Shown here in pieces: positions 21,840 to 32,693 of a stretch of DNA of 64,000 nucleotides. How positions within the stretch are numbered: the first letter of the stretch is position 1; the number at the start of each line of letters is the position of its first letter. The position numbers and the translations under genes were made by a program. Under the pieces are notes generated by a model, which was not told the DNA's origin, ran no database searches, and saw only the letters and a list, made by a program, of their open reading frames with translations. The stretch comes from Megaustenia siamemsis (taxonomy: Eukaryota; Mollusca; Gastropoda; Stylommatophora; Ariophantidae): the NCBI GenBank assembly GCA_032433765.1, contig JAVIAB010000025.1, positions 36,540,782-36,604,781 of the forward strand, in the 5' to 3' direction.

Positions 21840-22010
21840 AAAATCCCACAGTTATGGGATGAAGAAGAAGATGAGGAGGAGAAGAAGTGGAGAAAGAGGG
21901 GGAGGAGAAGGAGGGAGGAGAGAAGAGGTGGTGGTTGGGAAGGACAAGGAAGGAAAGGAAGAGGATTGGGGAAGGTGAGATGGAAGGAAGGAAGGAAAGA
22001 AAGAAGAAGT
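21840..22010. repeat. Purine-rich low-complexity tract
   Basis: GAA/GGA-rich on the plus strand, directly after the LINE end. No fixed period seen. Confidence 0.85.
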
Positions 22011-22087
22011 CGCCATTGTGTACCTCACAGCGTCGATCGAGGTGGGAGTGAAACATCTCCTAATAGTTGAACAGGGGTAAAAACTTC

Positions 22088-22400
22088 ACCAGAACTCAAT
22101 TCGAGATGAAATGTGTCAGACGAATGACAGGAAACAGTCTGTGAGATAAGATCAGAAATGAGGAACTGAGAAAAAAGCTAGGAATAACCCCCGCCATAGA
22201 AATATATAAAGAAACAACAGATAAAATGATTTGATCAAGTGATAAGACAGAAAGATCAAAACAGCACACTGAGCCTTCAATGAACGATGAAAGAACACCA
22301 GACTTAAGGGTCAATCACAAACAAAAGATGAATTGACGGAATATTAGAAACACGAGGAAACAACAGAAGAATGAAAGACAGCAAGTGATATCTCCCCTCG
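22088..22400 (+). pseudogene. LINE (family E) C-terminal remnant
   Basis: One frame reads F-E-M-K-C-V-R-R-M-T-G-N-S-L, a stop, then D-K-I-R-N-E-E-L-R-K-K-L-G-I-T-P-A-I-E. This is the conserved R-N-E-E-L-R-x-K-L-G-I block after LINE RT domains. Further stops follow. In intron 2. Confidence 0.7.
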
Positions 22401-22837
22401 TCGCTGAAAGGTAAATGAGGAAGGAAAGAAGAAGAAATTGAAGCCCAGATGTTGGCAAAATAAACAATGATGTGTCTGTTTGTGAGTTAACGAAAAAGAA
22501 GGAAAACATACCTACATAACTCACCCCAGACTACCTTCCAATCGAACGTCGGTAGAATTCACTTTTATTTTCTCCCCGAACAACTCCCCCCTCCCGATAC
22601 GTAATTCAACTGACGCCACTGGAAGCAGAAATAAGACTGACTGTCGTAATCTTGCTTGCTCTCGCTAAATTAGGTAATTTCATGGTTTGTGCTGTCCTCG
22701 GCTGGTGGTTCGGAATGAATCCGCGGAGATGAGACTCGTGGCTTCTGGAGCAGTTTCCTGGGGAGTTCTTCGCTGGCAGAAAGATAACATTCAAACGTGT
22801 CGCGCCGTACAGCTGCGGGTGTCAAGGACAACAATCA
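22401..22837. other. No feature recognised (intron 2)
   Basis: No motif or repeat seen. Confidence 0.5.
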
Positions 22838-23188
22838 CCATCATGTGCCACACCGGACTCGGGTAGGCGATCACGTCCTTCCACAATCTTCTATTCAAAA
22901 TGCATCGAGTCAATTCTGTTGTTGACTGTTTTCCATGCCACGACATAAAGCTATCTATATAGTATTTCCTCTCTTTGTCGTCCACGATCTCTCTTTCCCT
23001 GTATTTTGCCAGTTGTAACCAAGTATTCCAAATTTTCTCTTCTCATGATGTGCCCGAAAAATGTTGATTGTTTTTTGTTATGTTTTTTAGGAGCTCCCCT
23101 TTTGCATTGGCCTCTTCGAGAATTTCCTCATTGGTATTTTTATCTGTCCAGAGAACTTTCAACATTCTTCTGATAAATCCCATCATAT
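22838..23188 (-). pseudogene. LINE family B, 3' end fragment
   Basis: Diverged minus-strand copy with the same 3' end (CATCATGTGCCACACCGG on the plus strand) and the same 5' cut point, near the G-F-L-R-R-M-L-K block, as the copy at 17425. It abuts the 42-bp array. Confidence 0.82.
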
Positions 23189-24398
23189 TCCCTATCCTAT
23201 ACGCCACTTGGCGTGACGGGGCACTAACACCATATTCCCTATCCTATACGCCACTTGGCGTGACGGGGCACTAACACCATATTCCCTATACGCGTCTTGG
23301 CGTGACGTGTCACTAATACCATATTCCCTATACGCCACTTGGCGTGACGGGTCACTAATACCATAATCCCTATACGCCACTTGGCGTGACGGATCACTAA
23401 CACCATATTCCATATACGCCACTTGGCGTGACTGGTCACTGACACCATATTCACTATACGCCACTTGGTGTGACGGGTCACTAACACCATATTCCCTATA
23501 CCCCACTTGGCATGACGGGTCACTAATACCATATTCCCTATACGCCACTTGGCATGACGGGACACTAACACCATATTCCCTATACGTCACTTGGCATGAC
23601 GGGGCGCTAACACCATATTCCCTATACGCCACTTGGCGTTACGGGTCACTAATATCATATTCTCTATACGCCACTTGGCGTGACGGGTCACTAATATCAT
23701 ATTCCCTATACGCCACTTGGCGTGACGGGTCACTAATATCATATTCCCTATACGCCACTTGGCATGACGGGTCACTAATATCATATTCCCTATACGCAAC
23801 TTGGCGTGACGAGTCACTAATACCATAATCCCTATACGCCACTTGGCGTGACGGGTCACTAATACCGTAATCCCTATACGCCACTTGGCGTGACGGGTCA
23901 CTGACACCATATTCCCTATACGCCACTTGGCATGACGGGACACTAACACCATATTCCCTATACGTCACTTGGCGAGACGGGTCACTGACACCATATTCAC
24001 TATACGCCACTTGGCGTTACGGGTCACTAACACCATATTCCCTATACGCCACTTGGTATGACGGGTAACTAACACCATATTCCCTATACGCCACTTGGCA
24101 TGAGGGGTCACTAACACGATATTCACTATACGCCACTTGGCATGACGGGCCTCTAACACCATATTCCCTATACGCCACTTGGCATGAGGGGTCACTAACA
24201 CCATATTCCCTATCCTATACGCCACTTGGCGTGACGGGGCACTAACACCATATTCACTATCCTATACGCCACTTGGCGTGACGGGGCACTAACACCATAT
24301 TCCCTATACGCGTCTTGGCGTGACGGGTCACTAATACCATATTCCCTATACGCCAATTTTCGTGACGGGTCACTAATACCATAATCCCTATACGCCAC
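23189..24398. repeat. 42-bp minisatellite, about 29 copies (intron 2)
   Basis: Monomer contains CACCATATTCCCTATACGCC, ACTTGGCGTGACGG and GTCACTAA. Some units have an extra CCTAT. Several frames stay open because 42 is a multiple of three; not genes. The unit matches the SINE tail at 21568-21612 in opposite orientation. Confidence 0.95.
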
Positions 24399-24855
24399 TT
24401 TGTTCTATTATTCCCTATTATCGCCTCGGAAGTTCCCCATATAATAATATTTATGTATTATTATTTGTACCCAGTATATAACCACTGGGAACTACTATTC
24501 GTGCTGTTTCGTCCAATAAATGTTTGTCTACAACACAAGTATTCAGCCCTACTGGGAGATACTTGCATTAATAGGAAAGTACAAATATACAATTTATTTC
24601 CGGTCTGTGATCGTTACCCTATGCTATAGTCATTGAGAACGTCATCGTGTAAGACACTGCTGCAATAGCCAATTTTTTAGTTGGCTGCGTGGCAGTGTGC
24701 CAAGCGTTCGGCTTCTCGTGGCAAGGCGCGGTGCCACTGAGTACGGGTTCGATCCCACTTCGGACCATATATTGTTCTTCGTTTTTTTCTATTGTTGTTT
24801 GTCTGTCAATTTTTCCGAGTGCTAACACATACTTCTTTGTTCTATTATTCCCTAT
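24399..24855 (+). mobile_element. SINE family 3 inside the 42-bp array
   Basis: The tRNA-like head (24680-24760) has GGTTCGATCCC and TTCTCGTGGCAAGGC. A 20-bp direct repeat, TTTGTTCTATTATTCCCTAT, stands at both ends (24399-24418, 24836-24855). The sequence just after the left repeat (TATCGCCTCGG to TTATTATTTG) is the SINE 3' end, so the element looks split or circularly permuted. Confidence 0.68.
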
Positions 24856-25035
24856 ACGCCACTTGGCGTGACGGATCACTAACACCATATTCCCTATACG
24901 CCACTTGGCGTGACTGGTCACTGACACCATATTCACTATACGCCACTTGGCGTGACGGGTCATTAACACCATATTCCCTATACGCCACTTGGCATCACGG
25001 GACACTAACACCATATTCCCTATACGCCACTAGGC
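24856..25035. repeat. 42-bp minisatellite, continuation (about 4 copies)
   Basis: Same monomer as 23189-24398, resumed after the SINE. Confidence 0.93.
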
Positions 25036-25188
25036 ATACGGGGCTCTTGAGTTATATTTTACTTCAGCATAAGACATTACTTAGTACCACAAATAGACAT
25101 CTTATACAGAGTATAATCAGTCCCGTCTTGTGCTGTCAATGCTAAACATGGTCACTCACACACAAAAAATAACAAAAACACATCGCCA

Positions 25189-25480
25189 CCTTCTTCATCT
25201 TTTATGTTTCCTCTAACTCGTCAGTTTTTTCATCTTTTATGTTTCCTCTAACTCGTCAGTTTCTTCATCTTTTATGTTTCCTCTAACTCGTCAGTTTCTT
25301 CATCTTTTATGTTTCCTCTAACTCGTCAATTTCTTCATCTTTTATGTTTCCTCTAACTCGTCAATTTCTTCATCTTTTATGTTTCCTCTAACTCGTCAGT
25401 TTCTTCATCTTTTATGTTTCCTCTAACTCGTCAGTTTCTTCATCTTTTATGTTTCCTCTAACTCGTCAGTTTCTTCATCC
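25189..25480. repeat. 35-bp minisatellite spanning the exon 3 acceptor, 8 copies
   Basis: Monomer TTTCTTCATC + TTTTATGTTTCCTC + TAACTCGTCAG. The TTTATG word recurs at 25201, 25236, 25271, 25306, 25341, 25376, 25411 and 25446. The last CAG (to 25469) is the exon 3 acceptor, and the first 10 bases of exon 3 repeat the start of the monomer. Copies 4 and 5 have CAA instead of CAG. Confidence 0.93.
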
Positions 25481-26001
25481 TACGACACAAGTCCATGAAC
25501 CGCCAGTCTGTGTACGTTTACTTGAGCATCCTGTCTGTGTTTGACTGCCTGGTACTCTACGCTGGCCTTCTACGGCAGTGGCTTGGCGAGGTCACCGGCT
25601 CGGATCTAAGGAACACGAACAGCTGGTTGTGTAAAGTGGTTATCATGACAGGGTACACGCTCAGTGACGTGTCCGTGTGGTTGATCGTGGCTGTCACGGT
25701 GGAGCGATACATCGTGGTCAGCTACCCATTTCAAGCTCCACATTTTTGCCAGGAGGCCAGGGCCAGGAAAATAGTTCTGGGAATCATCGTGGTCTTTCTG
25801 CTGGTCAACTGTCACCTGCTCTTTGCCGTCGATGTTCAGATCAGCAGAAGTGGACCCGCCGGAGCACTGGAGTACAAGTGCGGTCCGAATCCTGGCTTTG
25901 AGTTTCTGGTCTATCACGTCTGGCCTTGGGTAGACGCCATGTTGTATGGGTTCGGACCTTTCATGCTGATCAGTGTCTTAAATTGTGCCATTTTGGTCAA
26001 G
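25470..26001 (+). CDS. GPCR exon 3: end of TM1 to TM5
   Basis: Completes codon 95 (Ser) and encodes residues 96-272. Inner loop 1 is R-H-K-S-M-N-R-Q-S; TM2 has L-S-V-F-D with D120; C149 tops TM3; TM3 ends E-R-Y-I-V-V (173-175 replace DRY); TM4 ends N-C-H-L-L-F; outer loop 2 holds C232 for the disulfide with C149; TM5 has G-F-G-P-F-M-L-I with P258. The acceptor CTCGTCAG|TTTC lies in a tandem repeat, and the donor GTCAAG|GTAGGT (phase 0) starts another. The acceptor choice is set by the phase-2 join to exon 2, giving G-N-V-L-S-F-F-I-L without a gap. Confidence 0.92.
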
Positions 26002-27225
26002 GTAGGTGGTGGCTGATGTTGTGTTGGTAGTCAATGTAGGTGGTGGTTGTTGTTGTGTTGGTAGTCAATGTAGGTGGTGGTTGTTGTTGTGTTGGTAGTC
26101 AATGTAGGTGGTGGTTGTTGTTGTGTTGGTAGTCAATGTAGGTGGTGGTTGTTGTTGTGTTGGTAGTCAATGTAGGTGGTGGTTGTTGTTGTGTTGGTAG
26201 TCAATGTAGGTGATGGTTGTTGTTGTGGTGGTAGTCAATGTAGGTGATGGTTGTTGTTGTGGTGGTAGTCAATGTAGGTGATGGTTGTTGTTGTGGTGGT
26301 AGTCAATGTAGGTGATGGTTGTTGTTGTGTTGGTAGTCAATGTAGGTGATGGTTGTTGTTGTGGTGGTAGTCAATGTAGGTGGTGGTTGTTGTTGTGTTG
26401 GTAGTCAATGTAGGTGATGGTTGTTGTTGTGTTGGTAGTCAATGTAGGTGGTGGTTGTTGTTGTGTTGGTAGTCAATGTAGGTGATGGTTGTTGTTGTGG
26501 TGGTAGTCAATGTAGGTGGTGGTTGTTGTTGTGTTGGTAGTCAATGTAGGTGATGGTTGTTGTTGTGTTGGTAGTCAATGTAGGTGGTGGTTGTTGTTGT
26601 GTTGGTAGTCAATGTAGGTGATGGTTGTTGTTGTGTTGGTAGTCAATGTAGGTGGTGGTTGTTGTTGTAGTGGTAGTCAATGTAGGTGGTGGTTGTTGTT
26701 GTGTTGGTAGTCGAGGTGGGTGATGGCTGTTGTTGTGATGGTAGTCAATGTAGGTGATGGCTGTTGTTGTGTTGGTAGTCAATGTAGGTGATGGCTGTTG
26801 TTGTGGTGGTAGTCAATGTAGGTGATGTCTGTTGTTGTGTTGGTAGTCAAGGTGGGTGGTGGTTGTTGTTGTGTTGGTAGTCAATGTAGGTGATGGCTGT
26901 TGTTGTGTTGGTAGTCAATGTAGGTGATGGCTGTTGTTGTGTTGGTAGTCAAGGTGGGTGGTGGTAGTTGTTGTGTTGGTAGTCAATGTAGGTGATGTCT
27001 GTTGTTGTGTTGGTAGTCAAGGTGGGTGGTGGTTGTTGTTGTGTTGGTAGTCAATGTAGGTGATGGCTGTTGTTGTGTTGGTAGTCAAGGTGAGTGGTGG
27101 TTGTTGTTGTGTTGGTAGTCAATGTTGGTTGTGGCTGTTGTTATGGTGATATTCAAGGTGGGTGGTGGTTGTTGTTGTGTTGGTAGTCAAGGGGGGTGAT
27201 GGTTGTTGTTGTGTTGGTTGCTCTA
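26002..27225. repeat. 34-bp minisatellite starting at the exon 3 donor, about 36 copies
   Basis: Monomer contains TTGGTAGTCAATGTAGGTGG then TGGTTGTTGTTGTG. The exon 3 end, TTGGTCAAG|GTAGGTGGTGG, is an imperfect first unit, so each copy carries a 5' splice-site-like word (AATGTAGGT or, in several distal units, AAGGTGGGT). Confidence 0.94.
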
Positions 27226-27359
27226 GTAGATAAGGTAGGTGACGTTTGTTGTATCCTTGGTAAAAAGTGTTGTTGATGGTTGTAGTGGCCAAGGTAAGTG
27301 GTGTTTGTCAATACCAACATTTCTAACATTGTTATGCTCACCACTGAAAAGTAATTAGT

Positions 27360-28715
27360 TGTATCATTACTCTCTACATCAAGTCTATCATTCTCACGCG
27401 TATCATCACTTTCAACATCAAGTCTATCATTATCACGTGTATCATCACTCAATATCATCGATCATCATCAATTCTATCATCACTCTCTACATCAATTCTA
27501 TTGTTATCACTTGTATCATAACTCTCAACATCAATTTTATCATCATCACTTATATCATCACCATCAAAATCAATTCTATCATCACTAATATCATCATTCT
27601 CTACATCAATTGTATCATCATCGTCATATGCATCATCACTCTCTACATCAATTCTTTCATCATCACTTATATTATCACCCTCAACATCAATTCTATCATC
27701 ATCACTTATATCATCACCCTCAACATCAGTTATATCATCATCATCACTTGTATCATCACTCTCAACATAAATTCTATCATCATCACTTATATCATCACCC
27801 TCAACATCAATTCTATCATCATCATTTATATCATCACCCTCAACATCAATTCTATCATCATCACTTGTTTCATCACCCTCAACATCAATTCTATCATCAT
27901 CACTTATATCATCGCCTTCAACATCAATTCTTTCATAATCACTTATATCATCACTCTCAACATCAATTCTATCATCATCACATTAAATTATCACTCTCAA
28001 CATCAATTCTATCATCATCACTTATATCATCACTCTCAACATCAATTCTATCATCAACACTTATATCATCAATCTCAACAACAATTCTATCATCGTCACT
28101 TATATCATCACTCTCAACATCAATTCTATCATCAACACTTATATCATCACTCTCAACATAAATTCTATCATCAACACTTATATCATCACTCTCAACATCA
28201 ATTCTAACATCAACACTTATATCATCACTCTCAACATCAATTCTATCATCAACACTTATATCATCACTCTCAACATCAATTCTATCATCAACACTTATAT
28301 CATCACTCTCAACATCAATTCTATCATCATCACATTAAATTATCACTCTCAACATCAATTCTATCATCATCACTTATATCATCACTCTCAACATCAATTC
28401 TATCATCATCACATTAAATTATCACTCTCAACATCAATTCTATCATCATCACTTATATCATCACTCTCAACATCAATTCTATTATCATCACATTAAATTA
28501 TCACTCTCAACATCAATTCTATCAACATCACTTATATCATCACTCTCAACATCAATTCTATCATCGTCACTTATATCATCACTCTCAACATCAATTCTAT
28601 CATCAACACTTATATCATCACTCTCAACAACAATTCTATCATCGTCCCTTATATCATCACTCTCATCATCAATTCTATCATCATCACTTATATCATCACT
28701 CTCATCATCAATTCT
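27360..28715. repeat. 39-bp minisatellite, about 35 copies (intron 3)
   Basis: Monomer contains ATCATCACTCTCAACATC, AATTCTATCATC and ATCACTTAT. Variants with CACATTAAATT alternate with the main type between 27970 and 28500. The long frames across it are artefacts. Confidence 0.94.
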
Positions 28716-29150
28716 ATTTTCTCATTCTTCGATTTTTTTTTTCTTTCCTTTACGTAGTGGATCATAACAAGTTCTGATATCTGTTCAGTTCATCCCGACA
28801 CCTCCGACTTCATCATTGCACTACTTTGCTTTCCCTGTTCGATGCTCACTCTTTTAGTCAGGCTGGCTTGTGAGTTACCAGAGCGACCGCGTAAATGTGA
28901 AGTGGGATCTTGTTCAGTTCATGTTCAGTCGCATAAATTCAAAGAAAAAGTCAGCTATTAGTCGCTAAACGCTTTCATTACTTTTGCTGTCTGGTATCTC
29001 TGCTCCATTATTATATGGACGTTTATATATCATTGTTATCATTTGAATTATATCATTAGTGATATCATTATATTCACAATAATCAAGAGCTTCAATATTA
29101 CTCTGATCAATTTTACAATCAACATTTTCCACCGTTTTATAATCTTGATT
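28716..29150. other. No gene recognised (intron 3)
   Basis: Non-repetitive; no coding motif. Confidence 0.5.
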
Positions 29151-29990
29151 TTATATGTTGGTCATGTGATGAGAAGAGATAACAGAAGTTGGCCATATGT
29201 TGGTCATATGATGAGAAGAGATAACAGAAGGTGGCCATATGTTGGTCATATGATGAGAAGAGACAAGAGTAGGTGGTCATATGTTTGTCATATGATGAAA
29301 AGAGACAAGAGACGGTGGTCATATGTTAGCCATGTGATGAGAAGAGACAAGAGAAGGTGGTCATATGTTGGCCATGTGATGAGAAGAGACAAGAGAAGGT
29401 GGTCATATGTTGGCCATATGATGAGAAGAGACAAGAGACGGTGGTCATATGTTGGCCATGTGATGAGAAGAGACAAGAGAAGGTGGTCATATGTTGGCCA
29501 TATGATGAGAAGAGACAAGAGAAGGTGGTCATATGTTGGCCATATGATGAGAAGAGACAAGAGACGGTGGTCATATGTTGGCCATGTGATGAGAAGAGAC
29601 AAGAGAAGGTGGTCATATGTTGGCCATGTGATGAGAAGAGACAAGAGACGAAGGTCATATGTTGGCCATGTGATGAGAAGAGACAAGAGAAGGTGGTCAT
29701 ATGTTGGCCATGTGATGAGAAGAGACAAGAGAAGGTGGTCATATGTTGGCCATACGATGAGACGAGACAACAAAAGAATCTCAAAGCAGGTCCTCAAATG
29801 GGAACCAGAAGGTAACAGAAAAAGAGGCTGACCTAGAGAAACACTTAAAAAGAACAATGAGGCGAGAAGCAACAACAGCAAACATCCGCTCGCTCACCTT
29901 GATTGAGCAACTCGCCCAGAACAGAACAGTGTGGCGAGACACAATGCGGGCCCTGTGCAAGGTCGGACAGTTGATAACAAAGATCGTTAG
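29150..29990 (+). pseudogene. LINE (family F) C-terminal remnant with in-frame expansion
   Basis: The open frame 29043-29831 consists mostly of a repeated Y-V-G-H-V-M-R-R-D-K-R-R-W-S unit and then reads N-K-R-I-S-K-Q-V-L-K-W-E-P-E-G-N-R-K-R-G, a stop, and P-R-E-T-L-K-R-T-M-R-R-E-A, L-A-Q-N-R-T-V-W-R-D-T-M-R-A-L-C. G-H-V-M-R-R, followed by R-G-R-P-R-E-T and W-R-x-x-V, is the usual order in LINE tails; compare 59655-59910. Dead copy in intron 3. Confidence 0.82.
29158..29760. repeat. 42-bp minisatellite, about 14 copies, LINE-derived
   Basis: Monomer contains ATGTTGGCCATGTGATGAGA, AGAGACAAGAGAAGG and TGGTCAT. The period of 42 keeps the LINE frame open on the plus strand and two frames on the minus strand. 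Confidence 0.95.
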
Positions 29991-30001
29991 ACATAAGATG
30001 G

Positions 30002-30332
30002 ATGGATGGATGGGCGTTAATGCGTCGTGTCGCTAATTTAATTCAAAGTCGCGATATCTGCCATCTCTACCCCAACAAATCAGTGTTCACCATTAGTAGA
30101 TTTCTTGAACATGATTGCGATGACAGCGGCCGTTGTGGTCTAATTTTTTTGACTATTGTCAAGGCTTCTTTAACGTGCGCGAGTGCACACGAGACATCCT
30201 GTATTTCACCATCATCCGAGAAGGCTAGACATCGGATCTCACTACCCAGAGGGCTAGACATCGGATCTCACTACACAGAGTGGGCTAGACAAGAGGACCC
30301 TCTCTGGGTAAGGAGATCCGATGTCAACCCTC
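30002..30332. other. Unnamed repeat-like block ending in a hairpin
   Basis: Contains GGCTTCTTTAACGTGCGCGA and ACACGAGACATCC, words that resemble a dispersed repeat seen in many animals (recalled, not checked). Bases about 30232-30332 have a doubled GCTAGACATCGGATCTCACT and an opposing arm CTCTGGGTAAGGAGATCCGA. No convincing gene. Confidence 0.4.
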
Positions 30333-31515
30333 CCTGCTAGTATCATGTTGACTCCAACTAAGACGTGCCTGCTAGCATCATCTTGACTCCAACTAAGACG
30401 TGCATGCTAGCATCATCTTGACTCCAACTAAGACGTGTCTGCTAGCATCATCTTGACTCCAACTAAGACGTGCCTGCTTGCATAATCTTGACTTCAACTT
30501 AGACGTGTCTGCTAGCATCATCTTGACTCCAACTAAGACGTGCCTGCTAGTATCATGTTGACTCCAACTAAGACGTGCCTGCTAGCATTATCTTGACTCC
30601 AACTAAGACGTGCCTGCTAGCATCAACTTGACTCCAACTAAGACGTGCCTGCTAGCATCATCTTGACTCCAACTAATACGTGCCTGCTAGCATCATCTAG
30701 ACTCCAACTAAGACATGCCTGCTAGCATCATCTTGACTCCAACTAAGACGTGCCTGCTAGCATCATCTTGACTCCAACTAATACGTGCCTGCTCGCATCA
30801 TCTTGACTCCAACTAAGACGTGCCTACTAGTATCATCTTGACTCCAACTAAGACGTGCCTGCTCGCATCATCTTGACTCCAACTAAGACGTGCCTGCTAG
30901 CATCATCTTGACTCCAACTAAGACGTGTCTGCTAGCATCATCTTTGTCCAACTAAGACGTGCCTACTAGCATCATCTTGACTCCAACTAAGACGTGCCTA
31001 CTAGTATCATCTTGACTCCAACTAAGACGTGCCTACTAGTATCATCTTGACTCCAACTAAGACGTGCCTGCTAGTATCATCTTGACTCCAACTAAGACGT
31101 GCCTGCTAGCATCATGTTGACTCCAACTAAGACGTGCCTGCTAGCATCATGTTGATTCCAACTAAGACGTGCCTGCTAGCATCATGTTGATTCCAACTAA
31201 GACGTGCCTGCTAGCATCATGTTGATTCCAACTAAGACGTGCCTGCTAGCATCATGTTGATTCCAACTAAGACGTGCCTGCTAGCATCATGTTGATTCCA
31301 ACTAAGACGTGCCTGCTAGCATCATGTTGATTCCAACTAAGACGTGCCTGCTAGCATCATGTTGATTCCAACTAAGACGTGCCTGCTAGCATCATGTTGA
31401 TTCCAACTAAGACGTGCCTGCTAGCATCATGTTGATTCCAACTAAGACGTGCCTGCTAGCATCATGTTGATTCCAACTAAGACGTGCCTGCTAGCATCAT
31501 GTTGACTCCAACTAC
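30333..31515. repeat. 35-bp minisatellite, about 34 copies (intron 3)
   Basis: Monomer contains CTAGCATCATCTTGACTCC then AACTAAGACGTGCCTG. A homogeneous block with CATGTTGATTCC makes up the right third. Confidence 0.95.
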
Positions 31516-32693
31516 CAAAACTTGGCGGTTACTTTCCCGGAAGTGACGCACACACCAACACACTTATATTTATTATATTACCGCTATGTAGCTTATATGT
31601 TTCTCATCTACATATTTGTGCTGCGTCCTGTTCTTTGCATATATATTACCGCTATGTAGTTTATTGTGTGTTACCGGGGTCTCATTATGAGAAAAGAATA
31701 GTAACACTGTGACCTTCCGAGCATGTCGTAAGAGGCGACTAAGGAGGTTGATCGATGGCTTGACACGCTGTCATTGTAAAAAGTATTGTTATGGAAACAG
31801 AGCCATAGATTTTAGAAGCAGTGATCTCTGCAATATGTGCCATTCTGGCACGCAAGGTTTCTGTTTTTGAGATTGTGGTTCTGCCCTATGTGCCGTCTTC
31901 GGCTCGAAAGGACAAAAGATGTAGTTTATTTGCCTCTCACCTGTATATTTGTTCTGCGTCCACTGTTCATTTAATATATTACCGCTATGTAGTTTATTTT
32001 CCTGTCATCTATATATTTGTGTTTTATCCACTGTTCCAGCTGAAGGTCTACTGTGCCGCAACGTCGTTGTCCCTCGCCCACATACAGCTGTAAACATACC
32101 ACTTTTTTATCTGTTTTTTTCTTGTTATATTTATCAGCTGCTTTACAGCAGCTTCGCACTTTGAATCCTTCCCCCCACCCCGCCCACTTGTTTAGTTGAT
32201 GACGTGTTTACCACTATTCCTTTCTGCACGGAGCTAAGAAAACATTTCTCTGACGTTTGTTTTCAACTTTTGTCGCTAGCATTGATTTCACGGAGGACCT
32301 GCGACGTCCCATCCATGCAAGCAAACCAACAAATGCGTGATAACACGTTCCACAGACTCTTCGCCGTTCTGAGATATCCCAAAACAAACATGTCCGAATG
32401 TTGATCGCCATCTGACAGGACACAAGGTGACAGTTATCGATCTCTTTCCCAAATAAAGATTATTTCTGTCAGGTCAAAGTAATCGATAAGCCTATTGAAG
32501 TTACAGTCAGTTGCTAAAATGAATTTGTTTGAGTGAAGTGATAATTTAATTTTACGTCGTTTTTGACGGTTTGCAATATTTGAGACAGGCCTTAGACCAT
32601 TGGACATCAGCAGAAACTGAAAAACACAATTCTTGGGTCTGCTTAAACACAATCGATGTCACCTATGGATAATGTGCTTTGATTGGTCCATTG
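31516..32693. other. Non-array stretch of intron 3 with diverged internal duplications
   Basis: ATTACCGCTATGTAGTTTAT or close variants occur near 31578, 31647 and 31978, with CATCTATATATTTGTG-like words after them, so the block contains old duplications. Near 32036-32070, AGCTGAAGGTCTACTGTGCC matches a minus-strand stretch near 3700-3735. No gene recognised. Confidence 0.5.

Larger units (their letters stand above)
19560..21880 (+). pseudogene. LINE (family D) C-terminal region, expanded by an internal array and hit by a SINE
   Basis: The left part (about 19566-19640) reads Y-T-C-K-T-W-T-L-T-A-E-T, then, after a stop, K-K-I-A-M-E-V-K-C-Y-R-Q-V-L. The right part (21284 on) reads E-K-F-T-K-G-I-Q-A-I-G-V-Q-D-D-L-L-V-M, V-K-K-R-K-M-K-R-F-G-D-V-S-R-L-S-G-L-A-K, later D-N-I-K-E-W-T-D and E-S-Q-R-M-T-E-D-R-E-K-W-R-R-L. 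These are consecutive post-RT blocks of one LINE ORF2. Between them sits the 47-bp array made from the C-Y-R-Q-V-L block. SINE family 4 interrupts the last block at 21539-21830. Several frame breaks; inactive, within intron 2. Confidence 0.82.

Noticed and set aside
25495..26016. Exon 3 as a stand-alone gene starting at the ATG at 25495
   Set aside because: This Met is inside inner loop 1; the upstream S-F-F-I-L completes TM1 from exon 2.
27359..28207. Tyr/His/Ile-rich frames
   Set aside because: Translation of the 39-bp array; no unique sequence.
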